43,199 bases of DNA. Source: Gemmataceae bacterium. GTDB lineage: Bacteria; Planctomycetota; Planctomycetia; Gemmatales; Gemmataceae. Below are positions 8,496 through 16,680 of this stretch, one piece after another. The first letter of the stretch is position 1. Each line of letters starts with the position of its first letter. A program made the translations under genes and the position numbers. The notes beneath the pieces are model-generated. The model did not search any database. It saw nothing but the letters and a program-made list of their open reading frames with translations, and was not told where the DNA came from. The stretch covers positions 1-43,199 of the forward strand of contig JAIBBI010000029.1 of NCBI GenBank assembly GCA_019694755.1. The letters run 5' to 3'.

Positions 8496-9757
8496 AACGC
8501 AAAATGCTGGTTTGGCTGTTCATCCTGATCCCACTTGGTGCGGCCGGCACCTGGATGGCGTTCGGCCGATCGCATGCGCCAGAGGCCGAGCCGTCGAAGT
8601 CACCCGCCGCGACCGAACTGGCTGTCGCCGTGACAACGGACATCGTCACTCCAAGGCCGGTCCGCCGCCGTATTTCCGTTGTCGGCTCCCTTTTCGGGCA
8701 GGAAGAACTCGTGATCTCCCCCAAGGTCGAAGGACGCATTACCAAAATCCACTGCGATCTCGGCGATGTGGTGAAGCCGAATGCCCTGCTGCTGGAAATC
8801 GACGATTCGGATTTCAAGCTCGCCGTCCGCGAAGCCGAACGCGCTTTGGAGTTGGAGCTTGCGAAGATCAACGCCCCGGCGGTGCCTGGCCGCGAGTTCG
8901 ATGTCAAGAAACTTCCATCCGTAGAGAAGGCAGCGACGGTCCTTGCGAATTCGGCCCGGCGGCTCGATCGCCTGCAAAAACTTGGAAACAGCGCGAGCCG
9001 GGAAGAACTCGAACAAGCTGAAATGGAGTACCATGTCGCCCGCGCCAATCACGCACAGGCACTGCTGGAAGCGGAGGCAACGCTGGCAACTATCCGACTC
9101 CGCGACGCATATCTCGCCACCGCCCGGCAGAAACTCGCGGACACTCGAGTCGTTGCACCGCCGGCCCCAATCGGCACCGAATACTCCGTCGCCCAGCGTA
9201 TGGCGTCTGAAGGCGAGATGCTCCGAAACGGTCCCAATACGTCCATGACTGTGTTTCGCCTGGTCATTGATCGCACGCTAAAACTTCAGGCGACCGTACC
9301 CGAACGCCATTTAGGCCAGATCAAGGAAGGACAGGACGTCGAAGTGAACGTCGAGGCGTATCCCGGCGAGACATTTGCCGGCGTCGTGGCCCGGGTCAAT
9401 CCGACTGTCGATCGCACAAATCGCACCTTTCAGATCGAGGTGACCGTGCCCAACGCCAGCCGCAAGCTCCGCGCGGGGAGCTTTGCCAAGGCCTTTGTCG
9501 TAGCCCGCGGCGACGATCAGGCGCTTACGGTCCCCGAAGAATCGCTCGTGATCTTCGCCGGCGTGACGAAAGTGTTTGTCGTGGAAAAAGACGTGGCCCG
9601 CGAAGTGCCCGTGACCACCGGTCCACGCTTTCCTACAACCTCGGCCGACAAGACTCGGCCCTGGACTGAAGTCACCGGGAAGCTTCGAGCGGGTGACAAG
9701 GTCATCACCAGCGGCATGTCACAACTTTCAGACGGAAAAGCCGTCCGCCTGCGCTAG
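8492..9757 (+). CDS. RND efflux periplasmic adaptor (membrane fusion protein, HlyD/AcrA type)
   Basis: A 421-residue adaptor protein. An N-terminal hydrophobic anchor or signal (MLVWLFILIPLGAAGTWMAF) leads to a lipoyl/barrel-sandwich half (about 65-105, VEGRITKIHCDLGDVVKPNALLLEIDD), a helical hairpin with heptad character (about 105-215), the second lipoyl half, and beta-barrel and membrane-proximal domains (TLKLQATVPERHLGQIKEGQDVEV; GDKVITSGMSQLSDGKAVRL at the end). The start is TTG 8492, preceded by GAGGAG at 8479-8484 and overlapping the tetR stop, so the two are coupled. It should connect the pump encoded by the next gene to an outer-membrane channel. The operon itself encodes no such channel; the TolC-like protein at 21141 is one candidate in the window. 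Confidence 0.92.
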   Translation: MKRKMLVWLFILIPLGAAGTWMAFGRSHAPEAEPSKSPAATELAVAVTTDIVTPRPVRRRISVVGSLFGQEELVISPKVEGRITKIHCDLGDVVKPNALLLEIDDSDFKLAVREAERALELELAKINAPAVPGREFDVKKLPSVEKAATVLANSARRLDRLQKLGNSASREELEQAEMEYHVARANHAQALLEAEATLATIRLRDAYLATARQKLADTRVVAPPAPIGTEYSVAQRMASEGEMLRNGPNTSMTVFRLVIDRTLKLQATVPERHLGQIKEGQDVEVNVEAYPGETFAGVVARVNPTVDRTNRTFQIEVTVPNASRKLRAGSFAKAFVVARGDDQALTVPEESLVIFAGVTKVFVVEKDVAREVPVTTGPRFPTTSADKTRPWTEVTGKLRAGDKVITSGMSQLSDGKAVRLR

Positions 9758-9786
9758 ATCGTCGACCTGTTGATTCGGGAGCCTCC

Positions 9787-12700
9787 ATGGCAATCTGGGA
9801 CATCTGCATCCGCCGACCTGTCTTTACGGTTATGCTCGTGGCCGCTCCCGTCGTCCTCGGACTGGCTTCGTACCGTCGGCTCGGTGTTGAGCTGTTTCCG
9901 AACGTCGACTTCCCCACGGTCGTTGTGACCACCACTCTGCGCGGCGCGAGTGTCGAAGAGATGGAGACATCCGTCACCAAGCCGATCGAGGAGATCGTCA
10001 ACACGGTAGCGGGGATCGAAGAACTCCGTTCAACAACCAAGGAGGGTACGTCCACTGTCACCGTGCAGTTCAAGCTGGAGCGCAACGGCGGACTCGCCGC
10101 GCAGGAAGTGGAATCGAAGATCCGCACGATCCTCAGCCAGTTCCCCCCCGGTACCGACCCGCCGATTATCGACCGGTTTGATTTCTCCGCTTCGCCCGTG
10201 GCGACAATCGTCGTCAGCGGTCGTCGAGACCTTCGGGAAGTTACCGAAATCGCCAAGAAGCGGATCAAAGAAGACCTTGAAGCCCTTCCGGGTGTCGGCG
10301 CGGTGACGCTCGTCGGTGGCCGTGTTCGCGCCATATCCGTCGAGATTGATCCGGACAAACTGCTGAAGTACGAAAACCTGACGGTCGAAGACGTCCGTCA
10401 GGCGTTGATCCGAGAGAACCAGGAATTGCCCGGCGGCAGGGTCGATCAGGATCAAGCCGAGGTCGTGCTCCGAACAATGGGCCGGATAGAGAAGCCCGCC
10501 GATTTTGCCCAGCTGATCGTGTCGAACCGCGGCGGTCAGCCGATCCGCATCGAGGACATAGGGAGAGTTGCTGATTTCTTTGAGGAACCGCGAGGTCTGA
10601 GCCGGCTCTGGGTCCGCGACCGGTCCCGCGCCGATGCCCCCGGTGATAATGCCGTCAGCCTTGTAATCCGTAAGCAGTCGGGCCAGAATACTGTGGCCGT
10701 GGCCGACATTGTGCAGTCACGGCTGGCAACGATTCGCCCGGGCCTGCCCGACGATATTCGCGTTGAATTCATCAAAGACCAATCGCGGTTCGTCAAGAGC
10801 TCGATCGACGAAGTCAAGCTGCACATGATTCTGGCGGCCGTTTTGGTGAGCGGCACCATTCTCCTGTTCATTCGTGACTGGCGCACGACCGTGATCGCGA
10901 CTCTGGCTATCCCGACATCGATGATCGGCACTTTCGCGTTCATGGACGCGATGGGATTCTCGCTCAACAACGTGACCATTCTCGGCCTGATCCTTGCAAT
11001 CGGGATCGTCATCGATGATGCAGTCGTGGTTCACGAGAACATCTTCCGGCACATGGAAGAAAACGGACTCTCTGCGTTGCAGGCGGCCGGTCAGGCTACG
11101 ACGGAGATCGCCCTGGCTGTCGTCGCCACTACGCTTTCGCTGCTTGTCATCTTCATCCCGATTGCGTTCATGGGCGGGGCGGTGGGCCGGTTTTTCTCCA
11201 GTTTCGGATACGTGGTCGGCTTCTCGATCCTGGCGAGCATGTTTGTCTCATTCACGATGACTCCGATGCTCTGTTCGCGATTTCTCAAGCCCGAAGACCC
11301 GGAGCACAGCTCCAAGAAAGGGATTGTCTGGCGGGTCGTGGAAGGCGGTTACATGGCCCTGCTCCGGCGATCGCTCCGGCACCGATGGGTCGTTGTCGTC
11401 GCATCACTGACGTTGTTCGCGTCGACCCCGTTATTGGTACAGTGGGTCGGCAAGGACTTCGTACCACGCGACGACCAGAGCGAGTTTGAAGTCGCCATTA
11501 CCCTTCCCGAAGGCTACTCGCTCGACAGGGCCGATTCCGTGTGCAACGAAATCGACCGGCGCCTGCGCAGCCTCCGCGGCGTCACGCACACGTTTATCGT
11601 GATCGGCGATACCACCGGCCGCATTGCCAAGGGCCAGGGCGACGTGACCGCGGCCAACATTTACGTCCGCCTCGTCGACCTCTCGGAACGCGATTACACA
11701 CAGTTTCAGGTTATGGCCGAGGCCCGGACCCTGCTGGCCGACTACCCCGATTTGCGGGCGGCAGTCCAGGACGTGTCCGCATTCCAATCGACCGGATTTC
11801 GTCAGGTCGACATCGACCTCAACGTATCCGGCCCCGACATGGACCGGCTTCAAGTCTATTCCGACCGCATCGCCCGCTGGATGCGGCAGCAAGGCTACTT
11901 CGTCGACGTCGATACCAGCCTGTCGCTCCGCAAGCCGGAGCTGCGCATCCGATTCGACCGCGAGCGAATGAGCGATCTCGGCGTCTCGATTCAGTCGGTC
12001 GCTTCGGCCGTCAACATCATGGTCGGCGGTGAACCCGTGACCAAATTCAAGGAACTCGATCAGCAGTATGACGTCTGGCTGCGCGCGGAAAAAACCGCAC
12101 GCAATGACCCGGAGACCATTGCGCGACTGACTGTTCCGTCAGTCCGGGCCACCGGCGGAACCGTTCGGGTAGACAGCATCGCCCGACTGGAACGCGCACA
12201 GGGACCGACCACGATCGACCGCTTCGGTCGGCAGCGGCAGGTGGTCGTCTCGGGCAACCTCGAGGGCAAGTCGCTCGGTGATGCAGTGTCCTTTCTGACG
12301 GAACACGTCCGCTCGTTGGAGCTGCCTCCCGAGTACCGTTTCGAGTTCATCGGCCGGGCCAAGACCATGTCCGAATCCAACAGCAACTTCCTGATCGCCT
12401 TCGCCCTAGCTTTCGTGTTCATGTACATGATTCTCGCCGCGCAATTCGAGAGTTTCGTCCACCCGGCGACGATCATGGCTTCTCTCCCACTTACGATCCC
12501 CTGCGCACTTGCCTCTCTCATCGCGTTGCAAACCAATCTTGATGTCTACGCAATGTTCGGACTGTTCATGCTGTTCGGGATTGTCAAGAAAAACGGTATC
12601 CTGCAGGTCGACTACACCAATGTGCTCCGCAATCAAGGCCTGCCCCGCGATCAGGCGCTGCTCGATGCCAATGCCACTCGGCTCCGGCCCATCCTGATGA

Positions 12701-12963
12701 CGACCGTGATGTTGATCGCCGCCATGGTCCCGATGGCGCTCGGCCGCGGCCCCGGGGCCAGTACCCGGTCGGGCATGGCCAAGGTCATTCTTGGTGGCCA
12801 GCTGCTCTCATTAATCCTGACGCTCCTTCTAACGCCGGTTTGTTATTCACTTTGGGACGATGTTACAGGATACTGGCACCGCCTGATCGCCTGGGCGCGC
12901 CCAGCACATCAAATCCCGTCACCAGCCAAAGCCCCCGACCCGGCGACCCGCTACGAGCATTGA
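9787..12963 (+). CDS. RND-family inner-membrane efflux pump (HAE1/AcrB type)
   Basis: A 1058-residue proton-driven transporter of usual AcrB-family length. The N-terminus IWDICIRRPVFTVMLVAAPVVLG is the standard first helix, followed by a large periplasmic loop (LFPNVDFPTVVVTT, EEMETSVTKPIEEIVN), helices 2-6, a second periplasmic loop and helices 7-12. The proton-relay pair Asp410-Asp411 lies in the helix-4 sequence GIVIDDAVVVHENIF. Helix 10-12 signatures such as GIVKKNGILQVDYTN and RLRPILMTTVMLIAAMVPMALG are present. It starts 29 bp after the adaptor gene. Substrates cannot be read from sequence; the HAE1-type features point to hydrophobic or amphiphilic compounds rather than heavy metals. 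Confidence 0.95.
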   Translation: MAIWDICIRRPVFTVMLVAAPVVLGLASYRRLGVELFPNVDFPTVVVTTTLRGASVEEMETSVTKPIEEIVNTVAGIEELRSTTKEGTSTVTVQFKLERNGGLAAQEVESKIRTILSQFPPGTDPPIIDRFDFSASPVATIVVSGRRDLREVTEIAKKRIKEDLEALPGVGAVTLVGGRVRAISVEIDPDKLLKYENLTVEDVRQALIRENQELPGGRVDQDQAEVVLRTMGRIEKPADFAQLIVSNRGGQPIRIEDIGRVADFFEEPRGLSRLWVRDRSRADAPGDNAVSLVIRKQSGQNTVAVADIVQSRLATIRPGLPDDIRVEFIKDQSRFVKSSIDEVKLHMILAAVLVSGTILLFIRDWRTTVIATLAIPTSMIGTFAFMDAMGFSLNNVTILGLILAIGIVIDDAVVVHENIFRHMEENGLSALQAAGQATTEIALAVVATTLSLLVIFIPIAFMGGAVGRFFSSFGYVVGFSILASMFVSFTMTPMLCSRFLKPEDPEHSSKKGIVWRVVEGGYMALLRRSLRHRWVVVVASLTLFASTPLLVQWVGKDFVPRDDQSEFEVAITLPEGYSLDRADSVCNEIDRRLRSLRGVTHTFIVIGDTTGRIAKGQGDVTAANIYVRLVDLSERDYTQFQVMAEARTLLADYPDLRAAVQDVSAFQSTGFRQVDIDLNVSGPDMDRLQVYSDRIARWMRQQGYFVDVDTSLSLRKPELRIRFDRERMSDLGVSIQSVASAVNIMVGGEPVTKFKELDQQYDVWLRAEKTARNDPETIARLTVPSVRATGGTVRVDSIARLERAQGPTTIDRFGRQRQVVVSGNLEGKSLGDAVSFLTEHVRSLELPPEYRFEFIGRAKTMSESNSNFLIAFALAFVFMYMILAAQFESFVHPATIMASLPLTIPCALASLIALQTNLDVYAMFGLFMLFGIVKKNGILQVDYTNVLRNQGLPRDQALLDANATRLRPILMTTVMLIAAMVPMALGRGPGASTRSGMAKVILGGQLLSLILTLLLTPVCYSLWDDVTGYWHRLIAWARPAHQIPSPAKAPDPATRYEH

Positions 12964-13024
12964 ACTCCGGGCGGACGGCAATTAAGCTCTGACTTGGGTG
13001 AGCCAATCCAACAGGCGGAAGGCG

Positions 13025-14269
13025 ATGTCGGGTGTCCCTGAGCAGTCAGACACGGCCGCGTCCGTTAAGGACGTAGAGGCGGTCTACCGATCCGAATCCC
13101 GGCGGGTGTTTGCCACGCTTGTGCGTCTCGTCGGTGACTTCGATCTGGCGGAGGAATCACTCCACGAGGCGTTTGTTGCCGCGCTCGAACGCTGGCCGGT
13201 CGATGGAGTGCCGACCAACCCGCGGGCCTGGCTCGTCGCTGCCGCCCGGTTCAAGGCCATCGACACAATAAGGCGGCAATCACGGTTTGCCGCGTCCTTG
13301 GGGATGCTGGCCGCCCGTCGTCAGGAACTATCAGATCCGGACGAGGAAATTCCGGACGATCGGCTGCGACTTATCTTCACCTGCTGTCACCCCGCCCTTG
13401 CGCCGGCCACGCAAATTGCGTTGACGCTGCGCGAGGTATGCGACCTCACGACGGAGGAAATCGCGGGGGCATTTCTGACCGCGCCCGCGACAATTGCCCA
13501 ACGGATTGTGCGCGGTAAGGCGAGGATTCGTGAAACCGGAATTCCGTACGTCGTCCCGGAACTGGCAGAACTGCCGGAACGGCTGGATAGCGTCTTGGCT
13601 GTAATCTACCTGGTTTTCAACGAAGGGTATTCGGCAAGTTCTGGTGAATCGGTGACGCGGGAGCCGTTGATCCGCGAAGCCATCCGCCTAGCCCGCCTGC
13701 TTGTCGAATTGCTCCCGGATGCCGAGGCGATCGGCCTGCTCGGACTCATGCTCCTTCACGAATCACGTCGCCCTGCGCGTACGGATCCATCCGGCGATTT
13801 GATACTTCTCGAGTTTCAGGACCGCACATTGTGGGATCAATCGCTGATCACGGAAGGCCGCGAACTCGTCCATCGGGCACTGCGAAACCCGCCCGTGGGT
13901 GTATACACGTTACAGGCGGCCATCTCGGCGTTGCATTCAGCGTCCCAACACTATGAAGCGACAGACTGGGCACACATTGTGGAGTGGTATGACCTGCTGA
14001 GGCAGGCCGATCCGTCGCCAGTCGTCCAGCTCAATCGGGCAGTTGCAGTCGCGATGCGGGACGGGCCGGATGAGGGACTTCGACTAATGGACGACCTTGA
14101 AAAGCTCGACAAACTGGAAAACTACCATCTCTTCCATGCCGCCCGGGCTGACTTGTTGCGCCGCGCCGGGCGGGCGTCCGACGCTCGGAAATCGTACTTC
14201 AGGGCCCTCGATCTGACGATGCAGGAACCGGAGCGTCGGTTCCTGGAACGGCAGATCCGAAAACTCTGA
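13025..14269 (+). CDS. ECF42-type RNA polymerase sigma factor with TPR-like C-terminal extension
   Basis: A protein of 414 residues from ATG 13025, preceded by AGGCGGAAGG; an in-frame GTG at 12998 would add nine residues and has no better binding site. Sigma region 2 is DFDLAEESLHEAFVAALERWP followed by NPRAWLVAAARFKAIDTIRR. Region 4 is the helix-turn-helix DLTTEEIAGAFLTAPATIAQRIVRGKARIRE. Before it lies the family hallmark RLIFTCCHPALAP. The long helical C-terminus (about 200-414, VIYLVFNEGYSASSGE, then TPR-like repeats) identifies the ECF42 group, whose activity depends on this extension instead of a classical anti-sigma factor. ECF42 genes are typically beside DGPF/YCII genes, exactly as here. 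It probably drives the downstream genes; the signal is unknown. Confidence 0.92.
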   Translation: MSGVPEQSDTAASVKDVEAVYRSESRRVFATLVRLVGDFDLAEESLHEAFVAALERWPVDGVPTNPRAWLVAAARFKAIDTIRRQSRFAASLGMLAARRQELSDPDEEIPDDRLRLIFTCCHPALAPATQIALTLREVCDLTTEEIAGAFLTAPATIAQRIVRGKARIRETGIPYVVPELAELPERLDSVLAVIYLVFNEGYSASSGESVTREPLIREAIRLARLLVELLPDAEAIGLLGLMLLHESRRPARTDPSGDLILLEFQDRTLWDQSLITEGRELVHRALRNPPVGVYTLQAAISALHSASQHYEATDWAHIVEWYDLLRQADPSPVVQLNRAVAVAMRDGPDEGLRLMDDLEKLDKLENYHLFHAARADLLRRAGRASDARKSYFRALDLTMQEPERRFLERQIRKL

Positions 14270-14361
14270 AATCAGCAATTTTGAAAGAATGTCGAATCGG
14301 CCATTTGCCGTTCGACTCACTGGAAACGCCACCACTGTCTCGAACCAAGGAATGAAACCCC

Positions 14362-14841
14362 ATGCAAGCAACACCGCAACCGGAACACGCCTGGCTCCAA
14401 CGACTTGTGGGCAAATGGAACTCGGAAACCGAGTGCGTCATGGGCCCCGACCAGCCGCCGACCAAAACTACGGGGACCGAAGTTGTTCGCTCGCTGGGCG
14501 GACTCTGGACGGTCGGCGAAGGGTCGTCGCCGTCACCCGATCCGTGCTCGTGCGACACGATCATGACCCTCGGGTATGATCCCGCGAGCAGGAAATTCGT
14601 CGGCACTTTCGTGGCGTCCGTAATGACCCACCTCTGGCACTATTCGGGTACCTTGAACGATGCGGGCAACGTGCTGACTCTCGATACTGAAGGCCCGAGC
14701 TTTTCAGGTGAGGGAATGACTCGGTACCAGGACATCATCGAGTTTGTCGACGACTCGCACCGCACGCTGACTTCCCGGTATCTCGGTCCGGACGGTCAAT
14801 GGCTTCACTTCATGACGGCTCATTACCGGCGTGCCGACTGA
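14362..14841 (+). CDS. DUF1579 family protein
   Basis: A 159-residue protein with the DUF1579 pattern: EHAWLQRLVGKWNSETEC near the N-terminus, GTEVVRSLGGLWTVGEG, TIMTLGYDPASRKFVGTFVASV and a final YRR. The fold is expected to be a lipocalin-like beta-barrel that could bind a small ligand, but the family has no confirmed function. It has no signal peptide and is likely cytoplasmic. AAGGA upstream of ATG 14362 gives a moderate ribosome binding site. Proteins of this family commonly accompany YCII/DGPF and VOC genes in ECF42 loci, so its presence supports a shared regulon. Confidence 0.88.
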   Translation: MQATPQPEHAWLQRLVGKWNSETECVMGPDQPPTKTTGTEVVRSLGGLWTVGEGSSPSPDPCSCDTIMTLGYDPASRKFVGTFVASVMTHLWHYSGTLNDAGNVLTLDTEGPSFSGEGMTRYQDIIEFVDDSHRTLTSRYLGPDGQWLHFMTAHYRRAD

Positions 14842-14855
14842 GCGGAGGCTTAGCG

Positions 14856-15251
14856 ATGAAGTTCATGTTTCTGGTGTACAGCGACGAAAAGGCATGGACC
14901 CCGGAGGAATGGAACCAATGCACGCTCGATTCGGCCCGCATCTGCCATGAATTGAGCGAAAAGGGGCAGTTCCTCGGTGCCTCACCGCTGCATCCTGTGG
15001 CCACCGCAACAAGCGTCCGCGTGCGCCAGGGCAAGCGACTTCTGACGGACGGGCCTTTTGCCGAAACCACCGAACAACTCGGCGGCTATTTTCTTGTCGA
15101 CGTGCCGAATCTCGATGAGGCGATTGCCATCGCCGCCAGGCTACCTTCGGCGCAGAAAGGTACGGTCGAAATCCGACCTCTTTATGAACTGATCGGATTG
15201 CCGACCTCCGACAAGGGCCTTGAACCAGATTCCAAAAGGAGCAACAAATGA
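14856..15251 (+). CDS. YCII-related protein with DGPF motif
   Basis: A 131-residue protein starting at ATG 14856, chosen because CGGAGG lies eight bases upstream and because the family begins with MKFMFLVYSDE. The central DGPF motif is intact in LLTDGPFAETTEQLGGYFLVDV, and the end has IEIRPLYEL-like residues (VEIRPLYELIG). YCII-related proteins have a ferredoxin-like dimeric alpha/beta-barrel fold; the DGPF branch is the known partner group of ECF42 sigma factors, but its biochemical role is not settled. The stop overlaps the next start (ATGA at 15248-15251), so the two are coupled in translation. Confidence 0.93.
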   Translation: MKFMFLVYSDEKAWTPEEWNQCTLDSARICHELSEKGQFLGASPLHPVATATSVRVRQGKRLLTDGPFAETTEQLGGYFLVDVPNLDEAIAIAARLPSAQKGTVEIRPLYELIGLPTSDKGLEPDSKRSNK

Positions 15252-16123
15252 AAGTCATGGTCATGGTGAAGGCGACGAAGTCGTCCGAGGCGGCAGTCAT
15301 GCCAACCGCGGATCTTGTGTCTGCGATGCAACAGTTCAATGAAGAGCTCATCCGATCGGGAATCCTGCTCGCTGGCGAAGGGTTGCAGCCGAGCGCCAAA
15401 GGGGTACGCGTGCGATTCTCCGGAGATAGCCGGGTCGTGACTACTGGGCCGTTCGCCGAAACGAGCGAACTGGTGGCCGGCTACTGGCTGTGGAAAGTCA
15501 AAGACATGGACGAGGCCATCGCGTGGGTCAAGAGATGCCCGAATCCCATGCTGGAGGACTCGGACATCGAAATCCGACCGTTGTTCGGGATCGAGGATTT
15601 CGGCGATGTGGTGACGCCCGATGTCCGTGAGAAGGATGCGGCGTTGAGGGCTATCACCTGCGGCCTCAATGAGCCCCGGTACGAAACAGGGCGGGAAATC
15701 CTCGTGGGCGGAATTCTGGCGTCGTACACCCAGGGCAACATCGGAGAGATTCCCGGACAGTGGCAGCAGTTCAAATCGATCGGGCCGATTCCCGGTCAGA
15801 TCGGTAGCGATTCCTTCGGTGTATCGCTAAATTGCAAGGCCGATTGCAGCTTCGATTACCTCGTGGGCGTCGAGTTTGATGGCGATGCGCGATTGCCAGC
15901 GGGGTTCACGACGACGCGGATTCCCGCCGGACGATATGTCGTGGTGCCGCATACCGCGCCGGTTTCGCAGATCAAGGAGACGTACGACGCAATCTGGTCT
16001 CGTTGGATTCCTGAATCGGGGCTGAAGTTGGCGTCGGCCCCGATGTTCGAGAGATACACGAAGGACTACAACCCGCAGACCGGCACGGGGGGCATCGAGA
16101 TTTGGATCGCGGTCCAAGGCTAA
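15248..16123 (+). CDS. YCII domain fused to GyrI-like effector-binding domain
   Basis: A 291-residue two-domain protein. Residues 1-115 are a second YCII domain (MVMVKATKSSEAAVMP, VVTTGPFAETSELVAGYWLW, IEIRPLFGIEDFG); its DGPF motif reads TGPF, so the conserved Asp is replaced by Thr. Residues of about 130-291 resemble the GyrI/AraC effector-binding fold: a region IGEIPGQWQQFKSIGPIPGQ, FGVSLNCKADCSFDYLVGVEF, PAGRYVVVPHTAPVSQIKETYDAIWSRWIPESG and a final IEIWIAV. The second domain normally binds small organic ligands. A YCII-GyrI fusion inside an ECF42 operon suggests coupling of an enzyme-like or sensor domain to ligand binding, but this is inference. It is the third gene of the set after the sigma factor. 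Confidence 0.9.
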   Translation: MKVMVMVKATKSSEAAVMPTADLVSAMQQFNEELIRSGILLAGEGLQPSAKGVRVRFSGDSRVVTTGPFAETSELVAGYWLWKVKDMDEAIAWVKRCPNPMLEDSDIEIRPLFGIEDFGDVVTPDVREKDAALRAITCGLNEPRYETGREILVGGILASYTQGNIGEIPGQWQQFKSIGPIPGQIGSDSFGVSLNCKADCSFDYLVGVEFDGDARLPAGFTTTRIPAGRYVVVPHTAPVSQIKETYDAIWSRWIPESGLKLASAPMFERYTKDYNPQTGTGGIEIWIAVQG

Positions 16124-16149
16124 TCCACGAGACAATACGAGGAATCAAC

Positions 16150-16680
16150 ATGTCCCGATTGATTTTCGTCAATTTGCCGGTCAAGAACCTCGCGAAATCG
16201 ATGGAGTTTTTTCGCCGGCTCGGATACCGTTTCAATCCGAAGTTCACAGACGAGACGGCCGCATGCATGGTTGTCAGCGAGACGATTTATGCCATGCTGC
16301 TTACGCACGACAAGTTCCGGCAGTTCATCCCAGGGGGAATCTGCGATGCGTCGAAAGACTCCGAGGTACTCGTCTGCCTGAACTGCGACAACCGGACCGA
16401 AGTTGATGAAATGATCGGCAAGGCCGTTGCGGCCGGAGGCACAACCTGGAAGCCTCCGCAAGACTTCGGGTTCATGTACGGTCATTCATTCCGCGACCTG
16501 GACGGCCACATCTGGGATGTACATCTGGATGGACCCTACATCCGTCAATCCGTGACGCCGTTTCATTCAAGTAGTCCGGGTTCTCTTCTGAAACCCGGAC
16601 TGCCGGAGGAATCCCGAGTCAACCGCGGATCAAAAGTCGCGCGACCGGATTTCACGTCATACATGCAGCCCACTACCTGA
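16150..16680 (+). CDS. VOC (glyoxalase/bleomycin-resistance-like) family protein
   Basis: From ATG 16150 (preceded by GAGGAATCAAC) this is a 176-residue protein with the vicinal-oxygen-chelate pattern: FVNLPVKNLAKSMEFFRRLGYRFNPKFTDETAACMVV, then EVDEMIGKAVAAGGTTWKPPQDFGFMYGHSFRDLDGHIWDVHLD. One likely metal-ligand His/Glu position is occupied in the second half, but a full metal site is not obvious, so enzymatic activity is uncertain. The normal VOC fold ends near residue 137; the remaining about 39 residues are an extra tail that runs opposite the last codons of the SulP-carbonic anhydrase gene. Last member of the ECF42-linked gene set. Confidence 0.88.
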   Translation: MSRLIFVNLPVKNLAKSMEFFRRLGYRFNPKFTDETAACMVVSETIYAMLLTHDKFRQFIPGGICDASKDSEVLVCLNCDNRTEVDEMIGKAVAAGGTTWKPPQDFGFMYGHSFRDLDGHIWDVHLDGPYIRQSVTPFHSSSPGSLLKPGLPEESRVNRGSKVARPDFTSYMQPTT

